From: Streptomyces deccanensis
GTDB lineage: Bacteria; Actinomycetota; Actinomycetes; Streptomycetales; Streptomycetaceae
NCBI RefSeq assembly: GCF_022385335.1
Contig: NZ_CP092431.1
Coordinates: forward strand, 3,720,001 to 3,784,000
Direction: 5' to 3'
DNA length: 64,000 nucleotides
The stretch's first letter is position 1, and each line of letters starts with the position of its first letter. Positions 58,267 to 64,000 of the stretch are shown here, piece by piece. The translations under genes were made by a program, and so were the position numbers. Under the pieces are notes generated by a model. The model worked only from the letters and a program-made list of their open reading frames with translations, did no database searches and had not been told where the DNA came from.

Positions 58267-58815
58267 ATGCGCAGATACGTGCTCACCGGCACCCCCGGGG
58301 CCGGCAAGACGACCATCCTGCGGGGCCTCGCCGCGCTCGGGCACACGGTGGTCGAGGAGGCGGCCACCGATGTGATCGCCCGGGCGCAGGCGCGCGGCGA
58401 GGACGAGCCGTGGACCCGGGAGTGGTTCGTCGACGAGATCGTGGAGCTGCAGAAACAGCGGCAGTTGGCGGCCCCGGCCGCCGACGGCGTCCAGGTGTAC
58501 GACCGTTCGCCGCTGTGCACGCTCGCGCTCGCCACCTACCAGGGGCGCCCGCCGTCCCCGGCGCTGACCGCCGAGGTCGAACGGGTCACCGGCCAAGCCG
58601 TCTACCAGCGGCAGGTGTTCTTCGTCCGCAACCTGGGTTTCTGCGAGCCCACCGCCGCACGCCGCATCAGTTTCCGGCAGTCGCTGGAGTTCGAGCGGAT
58701 CCACGAGGACACCTACCGCGCGTTCGGCCACGAACTCGTCGAGGTGCCCTCCGGTGACCTCGCCGGGCGGATCGCCGCGATCGACGCGGTCGTCTCCGCG
58801 CGGCGGGCGGAGTGA
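58267..58815 (+). CDS. AAA-domain ATPase / P-loop kinase-like protein
   Basis: 182 residues. Walker A GTPGAGKTTILRGL at residues 8-21, EEAATDVIARAQARGEDEPW, then VQVYDRSPLCTLALATYQG, which acts as the Walker-B-like Asp region, and FVRNLGFCEPTAARRISFRQSLEFERIHEDTYRAFGHELVEVP, a lid rich in Arg. It fits the small AAA_28-type ATPases related to nucleoside or sugar kinases such as NadR. The phosphate acceptor is unknown. It precedes the phosphatase-like gene by about 60 bases on the same strand. Confidence 0.75.
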   Translation: MRRYVLTGTPGAGKTTILRGLAALGHTVVEEAATDVIARAQARGEDEPWTREWFVDEIVELQKQRQLAAPAADGVQVYDRSPLCTLALATYQGRPPSPALTAEVERVTGQAVYQRQVFFVRNLGFCEPTAARRISFRQSLEFERIHEDTYRAFGHELVEVPSGDLAGRIAAIDAVVSARRAE

Positions 58816-58876
58816 CGCAGGTCGCAGCGGGCGGGACGCCCGCGACTCCGGGAGTTGTCTGCCTCACAATGGACCC

Positions 58877-59671
58877 ATGCCGATACCCGGGACCCCCAGC
58901 CGCGCCGAGCTCGTCGAGCACCTCGTCAGGACGCGTATCGCGGGCGACGTCGCCACGCCGCGCGAGAACAACCTCTCCCACTACCGCGAACTGGCCAACG
59001 GCAACCGCCACTACTGGCTCGGCCTGGAGCTCGGGGACCGCTGGACCGACGAGCAGGACGTGCTGGCCGTGATGGCGGAGCGCGTCGGGGTGAACGACGA
59101 CCCGGGACACCGCTACGGCCAGGACACCATCGACCCGGACCTGACGGTCGACGCGCTGGAGCGCATGGCGGCCCGGCTGCGCAAGGCGGCGGAGGGCGGG
59201 CAGCGCGTCCTGTTCGCCACCGGGCACCCCGGCGGGCTGCTCCAGGTGCACCACGAGACCGCGCGGGCGCTGCGCGCGGCCGGCTGCGAGATCGTCGTCA
59301 TCCCGGACGGCCTGCAGACGGAGGAGGGGTACGTCATGCAGTTCGCGGACGTGGCCGTCCTGGAGCACGGCGCCACCCTGTGGCACACCCACTCCCCCGA
59401 GCCGATGCGTGCCATCCTCCGGGGACTGGAGGGCGCGGGCCGCCCGCTGCCCGACCTGGTCGTCGCCGACCACGGCTGGGCGGGCTGCGCCGGCCAGCTC
59501 GGCATCGACTCCGTGGGGTACGCGGACTCCAACGACCCGGCCCTCTTCCTCGGCGAGTCCGAGGGCACCCTCCAGGTCGTGGTGCCCCTGGACGACCACG
59601 TGGTCAGCCCGCGCCACTACGACCCGATGTCGGCGTACCTGCTGGAACAGGCGGGGCTCAGCGGGGAGTAG
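58877..59671 (+). CDS. conserved actinobacterial protein annotated as phosphatase
   Basis: 264 residues from ATG 58877. Sequence highlights: TPRENNLSHYRELANGNRHYWLGLELGDRW, VLFATGHPGGLLQVHHETARALRAAG, VIPDGLQTEEGYVMQFADVAVLEHGATLWHTHSPEPM, LPDLVVADHGWAGCAGQLGIDSVGYADSNDPALFLGESEG. His/Asp clusters (GHPGG, THSPE, ADHGW) look like metal or phosphate sites. I know the family only as actinobacterial 'phosphatase' by annotation; no demonstrated substrate. Its end overlaps the convergent tesB gene by 14 bases. Confidence 0.6.
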   Translation: MPIPGTPSRAELVEHLVRTRIAGDVATPRENNLSHYRELANGNRHYWLGLELGDRWTDEQDVLAVMAERVGVNDDPGHRYGQDTIDPDLTVDALERMAARLRKAAEGGQRVLFATGHPGGLLQVHHETARALRAAGCEIVVIPDGLQTEEGYVMQFADVAVLEHGATLWHTHSPEPMRAILRGLEGAGRPLPDLVVADHGWAGCAGQLGIDSVGYADSNDPALFLGESEGTLQVVVPLDDHVVSPRHYDPMSAYLLEQAGLSGE

Positions 59672-60584
59672 CCCCGGGCTGCCCCGGCTCCGCCGGTTCC
59701 GCCGGCTGTTTCGGCCGCGCCCTCGGGACGCGGACCACGCCCTCCTGGATCACGGAGATCGCGAGGCGGCCGTCCTGGGTGTAGATCCGGCCCTGGCCGA
59801 GGCCCCGGCCGGCCGCCGCCGACGGTGACTCCTGGTCGTACAGGAGCCATTCGTCGGCGCGGAAGGGCCGGTGGAACCACATGGCGTGGTCGAGCGAGGC
59901 CCCGACGACGTCGCCGACGGCCCAGCCGCCGCGCCCGTGCGCGAGCAGGATGGAGTCGAGGAGCGTCATGTCGGAGACGTAGGTGGCGAGGACGACGTGC
60001 AGGAGGGGGTCGTCGTCGAGCTTGCCGTTGGCGCGGAACCAGACCTGGGAGCGCGGTTCGCGGGGCTCGCCGTAGCGGCCGTAGGGCGGGTCGTCGACGT
60101 AGCGCAGGTCGACGGCGGCCCGTGCTTCGAGCATCTTCTCCACCACGGCCGGGTCGAGGCCGTACGCCGGGAGGCGTTCCTCGGCGGTGGGGAGCGTCTC
60201 CGGGTCGGGCGCGGCGGGCATCGGGGCCTGGTGGTCGAGACCGTCCTCGTACCGCTGGAAGGACGCGGAGAGGGCGAAGATCGGCTGGCCGTGCTGGACG
60301 GCGACGACGCGGCGCGCGGTGAAGGAGCGGCCGTCGTTCATGCGCTCCACGGTGTAGACGATGGGCGCGCCGGCGTCGCCGATGCGCAGGAAGTACGCGT
60401 GGAGGGAGTGCGGGAGCCGGTCGGCGGGGACCGTGCGCCCGGCGGCGACGAGCGCCTGTGCGGCGACCTGCCCGCCGAAGACCCGGGGGACGATGGCGGG
60501 CCGGGACTGGCCGCGGAAGATGTTCTCCTCGATCTGCTCCAGGTCGAGCAGATCGAGGAGAGACTGAAGTGCGGGCTGACTCAT
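59658..60584 (-). CDS. tesB: acyl-CoA thioesterase II
   Basis: 308 residues from ATG 60584. Double hot-dog fold of TesB: ENIFRGQSRPAIVPRVFGGQVAAQALVAAGRTVP, LHSLHAYFLRIGDAGAPIVYTVERMNDGRSFTARRVVAVQHGQPIFALSASF at the N-terminal repeat, and LASYVSD-like ATYVSDMTLLDSILL with SLDHAMWFHRPFRADEWLLYDQESPSA and GRIYTQDGRLAISVIQEGVVR in the second. The active-site Asp, Gln and Thr/Ser positions appear present. It hydrolyses medium to long acyl-CoA. Downstream of the acyl-CoA dehydrogenase, with a 51-base gap. Confidence 0.85.
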   Translation of the reverse strand: MSQPALQSLLDLLDLEQIEENIFRGQSRPAIVPRVFGGQVAAQALVAAGRTVPADRLPHSLHAYFLRIGDAGAPIVYTVERMNDGRSFTARRVVAVQHGQPIFALSASFQRYEDGLDHQAPMPAAPDPETLPTAEERLPAYGLDPAVVEKMLEARAAVDLRYVDDPPYGRYGEPREPRSQVWFRANGKLDDDPLLHVVLATYVSDMTLLDSILLAHGRGGWAVGDVVGASLDHAMWFHRPFRADEWLLYDQESPSAAAGRGLGQGRIYTQDGRLAISVIQEGVVRVPRARPKQPAEPAEPGQPGATPR

Positions 60585-60635
60585 GGGGTCAGTTGTACTG
60601 TGCAGGGGTTTCCGGTGCCTTACGGACCCGTTCCC

Positions 60636-61793
60636 TTACAGACCCATGTCCTTGGCGATGATCGTCTTCATGATCTCGCTGGTGCCGCCGTAGATGCGGT
60701 TGACGCGGTTGTCCGCGTACAGGCGGGCGATCGGGTACTCGTTCATGAAGCCGTAGCCGCCGTGCAGCTGGAGGCAGCGGTCGATGACGCGGTGGGCGAC
60801 CTCGGTGGTGAACAGCTTGGCGGAGGCGGCCTCGGCGGCGGTCAGCTCGCCCGCGTCCAGCGCCTCGGTGGCGCGGTCCACGACGGCCTCGGCGGCGTCG
60901 ACCTCGGCCTGGCAGGCGGCCAGCTCGAACTTGGTGTTCTGGAAGGCGGCGACGGGCTGGCCGAAGACGACGCGCTCCTGCACGTACTGCTTGGCGAACC
61001 GGATGGCGGCCTTGGCCTGCGCGTACGCGCCGTAGGCGATGCCCCAGCGCTCGGAGGCGAGGTTGTGGCCGAGGTAGTAGAAGCCCTTGTTCTCCTCGCC
61101 GAGGAGGTCCTCGACGGGCACCTTGACGTCGACGAACGCCAGCTCGGCGGTGTCGGAGGTCTTCAGGCCGAGCTTGTCGAGCTTGCGGCCGACCGAGTAG
61201 CCCTCGGCCTTGGTGTCCACGACGAAGAGGGAGATGCCGTGGCGGCGGTCCTCCTTGGTCGCGGCGGCGGTGCGGGCGCAGACGATCATGCGGTCGGCGT
61301 GGACGCCGCCGGTGATGAAGGTCTTGGCGCCGTTGAGGACGTAGTGCGTGCCGTCCTCGGAGAGCTTGGCGGTGGTGCGCATGCCGGCGAGGTCGGAGCC
61401 GGTGCCCGGCTCGGTCATCGCGATGGCCCACATCTCCTCGCCGGAGCAGAACTTCGGCAGGTAGCGCTTCTTCTGCTCGTCGGTGGCGAGCAGCTTGATG
61501 TAGGGCAGGCCGAGCAGCACGTGCACGCCGGAGCCGCCGAAGGTGATGCCCGCGCGGGCGGTCTCCTCGTACAGGACGGCCTCGAACTTGTAGGAGTCGA
61601 TGCCGGCGCCGCCGTACTCCTCGTCGACACGGATGCCGAAGACACCCAGCTCGGCGAGCTTGTAGTAGAACTCGCGCGGCGCCTGGCCCGCGGCGAGCCA
61701 CTCGTCGTAGACGGGCACGACCTCGGCCTCGATGAAGGCACGGAGGGTCTCCCGGAACGCCTCGTGATCCTCGTTGAACACCGTACGGCGCAC
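60636..61793 (-). CDS. acyl-CoA dehydrogenase
   Basis: 385 residues from GTG 61793, which follows GGAGGTGA. Typical features: MWAIAMTEPGTGSDLAGMRTTA (FAD/substrate), GAKTFITGGVHAD, LDKLGLKTSDTAELAFVDVKVP, ERWGIAYGAYAQAKAAIRFAKQYVQERVVFGQPVAAFQNTKF, LHGGYGFMNEYPIARLYADNRVNRIYGGTSEIMKTIIAKDMGL. The Glu catalytic base is in YGGTSE, as in short/medium-chain enzymes. Together with TesB, TetR and the carboxylase it belongs to an acyl-CoA or branched-chain amino acid degradation region. Confidence 0.88.
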   Translation of the reverse strand: MRRTVFNEDHEAFRETLRAFIEAEVVPVYDEWLAAGQAPREFYYKLAELGVFGIRVDEEYGGAGIDSYKFEAVLYEETARAGITFGGSGVHVLLGLPYIKLLATDEQKKRYLPKFCSGEEMWAIAMTEPGTGSDLAGMRTTAKLSEDGTHYVLNGAKTFITGGVHADRMIVCARTAAATKEDRRHGISLFVVDTKAEGYSVGRKLDKLGLKTSDTAELAFVDVKVPVEDLLGEENKGFYYLGHNLASERWGIAYGAYAQAKAAIRFAKQYVQERVVFGQPVAAFQNTKFELAACQAEVDAAEAVVDRATEALDAGELTAAEAASAKLFTTEVAHRVIDRCLQLHGGYGFMNEYPIARLYADNRVNRIYGGTSEIMKTIIAKDMGL

Positions 61794-61857
61794 GCCGTCA
61801 CCTCCACCTGAGTGCTTTCGGATGTGCCCAGCGCCCCACCGGACGCATCCGAGTCGG

Positions 61858-61873
61858 CTAAGCGCTTGCTCAG
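61858..61873. promoter_or_regulatory. palindrome upstream of acyl-CoA dehydrogenase
   Basis: CTAAGCGCTTGCTCAG contains the 8-bp palindrome AAGCGCTT (61860-61867), about 65 bases before the GTG at 61793. TAAGCGCTTG-type boxes are familiar from acyl-CoA-responsive TetR regulons in actinobacteria, so this is a plausible operator. Confidence 0.45.
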
Positions 61874-61928
61874 CAACCGTACCGGCGGGTAGGGAAGCCC
61901 GTCCAGACCCCTCCCGCCGTAACGCTCG

Positions 61929-62528
61929 TCACTCCTGCGCAGCAGCCGCCCCGAAGGCCCCCCGGGCCATGCGGTGAAGGAGGGCGGCGGTGGCCGTCCG
62001 GCCCGGGAGGGAACCGGGGCGGCCGAGGTGCGGGGTGGAGTTCAGCAGGCCGAAGACCGAGTGCACGGCGGAGCGGGCGGCCGCCTCCGTGAGGCCGCCG
62101 TGGACCTCGCGCAGCACCTGCACCCACAGCTCGACGTACTGGCGCTGGAGCTGGCGCACCAGCTTGCGGTCGCTGTCGCGGAGGCGGTCCAGCTCGCGGT
62201 CGTGCAGGGTGATCAGGGGGCGGTCGTCCAGGGCGAAGTCGATGTGCCCCTCGATGAGGGAGTCGAGGACCGCCTCGGCGGGCCCCCCGTCGGCCTCCGC
62301 CAGCCGCCGCTCGGCGCCCCTGAGGAGCTGTTCGCTGATGCCCACCAGCAGCTCGGCGAGCATCGCGTCCTTGCCGGCGAAGTGCCGGTAGAGACCGGGA
62401 CCGCTGATACCCACGGCGGCGCCTATCTCGTCGACACCGACGCCATGGAAGCCACGCTCGGCGAAGAGCCGCGCGGCCTCCTTGAGGATCTGCTCGCGAC
62501 GGGTGGGGGCGTCGGTTCTGGTGGTCAT
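61929..62528 (-). CDS. TetR/AcrR regulator of the acyl-CoA carboxylase region
   Basis: 199 residues from ATG 62528. HTH: TRREQILKEAARLFAERGFHGVGVDEIGAAVGISGPGLYRHFAGKDAMLAELL (~residues 9-60), with the SGPGLYRHF recognition helix common to fatty-acid and acyl-CoA regulators. The C-terminal domain contains ITLHDRELDRLRDSDRKLVRQLQRQYVELWVQVLREVHGGLTEAAAR. Divergent from the acyl-CoA carboxylase gene, with two 16-bp palindrome-like sites between, so it surely binds there. Confidence 0.85.
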   Translation of the reverse strand: MTTRTDAPTRREQILKEAARLFAERGFHGVGVDEIGAAVGISGPGLYRHFAGKDAMLAELLVGISEQLLRGAERRLAEADGGPAEAVLDSLIEGHIDFALDDRPLITLHDRELDRLRDSDRKLVRQLQRQYVELWVQVLREVHGGLTEAAARSAVHSVFGLLNSTPHLGRPGSLPGRTATAALLHRMARGAFGAAAAQE

Positions 62529-62550
62529 GAGAGCAATTCTAGACAGGGAG

Positions 62551-62595
62551 GTTAGCGGTCGTTAACCTGGAGGAAATGCGTTAACGCTCATTAAC
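62551..62595. promoter_or_regulatory. paired TetR operators
   Basis: GTTAGCGGTCGTTAAC (62551-62566) and GTTAACGCTCATTAAC (62580-62595) share the consensus GTTARCGNTCRTTAAC. They start 29 bases apart (nearly three helical turns) and lie between the divergent tetR (62528) and carboxylase (62615) starts. The second ends just before the carboxylase ribosome binding site. Confidence 0.7.
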
Positions 62596-62614
62596 AAGGT
62601 GAGGGGTTCGCAGG

Positions 62615-64000
62615 ATGCACGAGGCACCGGAGCTTCACAGCGCGGCAGACCCCGCGTCGGAAGCCTGGCGGGCCAACGAGGAGGCCCACCGCGCGCTGGT
62701 GGACGAGCTGCGCGGCAAGCTCGCCGCCGCCCGGCTCGGCGGCGGCGAGAAGGCGCGCGCCCGGCACACCGCGCGCGGCAAGCTGCTGCCGCGCGACCGG
62801 GTCGACACCCTCCTCGACCCCGGCTCCCCCTTCCTGGAGCTGGCGCCGCTGGCCGCCGACGGGATGTACGAGGGGCAGGCACCGGCGGCGGGGGTGATCG
62901 CCGGGATCGGCCGGGTCGGCGGGCGCGAGTGCGTCGTCGTCGCCAACGACGCCACCGTCAAGGGCGGCACCTACTACCCGATGACGGTGAAGAAGCACCT
63001 GCGCGCGCAGGAGGTGGCCCTGGAGAACCGGCTGCCCTGCCTCTACCTCGTCGACTCCGGCGGCGCCTTCCTGCCGATGCAGGACGAGGTCTTCCCCGAC
63101 CGTGAGCACTTCGGCCGGATCTTCTACAACCAGGCGCGGATGTCGGGCGCGGGCATCCCGCAGATCGCCGCCGTCCTGGGCTCGTGCACGGCGGGCGGCG
63201 CGTACGTCCCCGCCATGAGCGACGAGGCCGTGATCGTCCGGGGGCAGGGCACGATCTTCCTGGGCGGCCCGCCGCTGGTGAAGGCCGCCACCGGCGAGGT
63301 CGTCACCGCCGAGGAACTGGGCGGCGGCGAGGTCCACTCCCGGATCTCCGGCGTCACCGACCACCTCGCGGAGAACGACGCCCACGCCCTGCGGATCGTG
63401 CGGACCATCGTCTCCACCCTGCCCGCCCGGGGCCCGCTGCCCTGGTCGGTCGAACCTGCCGTCGAGCCCAAGGTCGACCCGTACACGCTGTACGGCGCGG
63501 TGCCGGTCGACTCCCGCACCCCGTACGACGTCCGCGAGGTCATCGCGCGCGTGGTCGACGGTTCGCGCTTCGCCGAGTTCAAGGCGGAGTTCGGGCAGAC
63601 CCTCGTCACCGGCTTCGCCCGGATCCACGGGCACCCGGTCGGGATCGTCGCCAACAACGGCATCCTGTTCTCCGAGTCCGCCCAGAAGGGCGCCCACTTC
63701 ATCGAGCTGTGCGACCAGCGCGGCATCCCGCTGGTCTTCCTGCAGAACATCTCCGGCTTCATGGTCGGCCGGGACTACGAGGCCGGGGGCATCGCCAAGC
63801 ACGGCGCCAAGATGGTGACGGCGGTGGCCTGCACCCGCGTCCCCAAGCTGACGGTCGTCGTCGGCGGCTCGTACGGCGCGGGCAACTACTCGATGTGCGG
63901 CCGGGCGTACTCGCCGCGCTTCCTGTGGATGTGGCCCAACGCCAAGATCTCCGTGATGGGCGGCGAGCAGGCCGCGTCCGTCCTCGCGACGGTGAAGCGG
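62615..64000 (+). CDS. accD1: acyl-CoA carboxylase beta (carboxyltransferase) subunit, partial
   Basis: ATG 62615 after AGGTGAGGGG; 462 codons to the window edge, still open. N-terminal carboxyltransferase domain: [128 protein letters not shown]-terminal domain: [73 protein letters not shown]. It is of methylcrotonyl/geranyl-CoA carboxylase type, with [10 protein letters not shown]. With the neighbouring acyl-CoA dehydrogenase and TetR the setting matches my memory of the S. coelicolor leucine-degradation region. Confidence 0.88.
   Translation, partial: MHEAPELHSAADPASEAWRANEEAHRALVDELRGKLAAARLGGGEKARARHTARGKLLPRDRVDTLLDPGSPFLELAPLAADGMYEGQAPAAGVIAGIGRVGGRECVVVANDATVKGGTYYPMTVKKHLRAQEVALENRLPCLYLVDSGGAFLPMQDEVFPDREHFGRIFYNQARMSGAGIPQIAAVLGSCTAGGAYVPAMSDEAVIVRGQGTIFLGGPPLVKAATGEVVTAEELGGGEVHSRISGVTDHLAENDAHALRIVRTIVSTLPARGPLPWSVEPAVEPKVDPYTLYGAVPVDSRTPYDVREVIARVVDGSRFAEFKAEFGQTLVTGFARIHGHPVGIVANNGILFSESAQKGAHFIELCDQRGIPLVFLQNISGFMVGRDYEAGGIAKHGAKMVTAVACTRVPKLTVVVGGSYGAGNYSMCGRAYSPRFLWMWPNAKISVMGGEQAASVLATVKR

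Overview
The window is high-GC DNA (roughly 70 % or more) with strong third-position GC bias, long spurious antisense reading frames, many GTG starts, GGAGG-type ribosome binding sites and ATGA/GTGA gene overlaps. Together with DUF574 methyltransferases, DUF993, CsbD, DUF4180 and an S28 tripeptidyl-aminopeptidase remnant, this points to a Streptomyces chromosome. I see no tRNA, rRNA, CRISPR array, integrase or transposase.

Layout. 1-4.4 kb: end of an AraC regulator, a tandem pair of small membrane proteins, a PIN-domain toxin-antitoxin pair with its own palindrome, a TetR/SnoaL divergent pair and an ECF sigma factor with a SnoaL-like tail. 4.5-9 kb: a three-gene sugar-type catabolic operon (Gfo/Idh/MocA oxidoreductase, DUF993 aldolase-like protein, TIM-barrel isomerase) divergent from a LacI regulator. 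9-16 kb: methyltransferase, CsbD, an iron/redox group (haem-oxygenase-like diiron protein, CDGSH protein, FAD-Rieske oxidoreductase), a second TIM-barrel isomerase and an MHYT sensor. 16-21.5 kb: an aroA-like/peptidase S51 pair, a GH3 glycosidase and a lipoprotein. 21.6-24.4 kb: a lower-GC island of small secreted proteins lying between the 3' and 5' ends of one destroyed S28 peptidase gene. 25-28.8 kb: a fused double ABC exporter.

29.1-41.2 kb, the most notable region: an amino-group-carrier-protein (LysW) biosynthetic cluster on the minus strand, read lysW - lysX - degenerate DegT-like - DegT aminotransferase - lysY - a lysZ::lysK fusion - split transketolase (two genes) - ATP-grasp ligase - amidohydrolase - MFS exporter. 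Nearly every junction overlaps by a few bases. The enzyme set matches the known logic in which glutamate is attached to LysW, phosphorylated, reduced to a semialdehyde, extended by a two-carbon ketol transfer, aminated and released, as in vazabitide A biosynthesis. Here the pathway appears to end with an ATP-grasp ligase rather than an NRPS, so the product is probably an uncharacterised peptide-like or modified diamino acid. A small exported peptide and a LuxR/TrmB-type regulator lie immediately upstream.

41.5-64 kb: that peptide/regulator pair, secreted phytase-like, beta-lactamase-like, endonuclease I and FG-GAP proteins, a PAP2 membrane protein, an alpha/beta hydrolase with a divergent TetR, an agmatinase/ThDP-enzyme operon with a divergent PucR regulator, an SDR with a divergent TetR, and finally acyl-CoA metabolism (TesB, acyl-CoA dehydrogenase, TetR, acyl-CoA carboxylase beta subunit cut by the window end).

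A family of large imperfect inverted repeats (four full copies, plus one half copy inside the pucR coding sequence) occupies several intergenic gaps.
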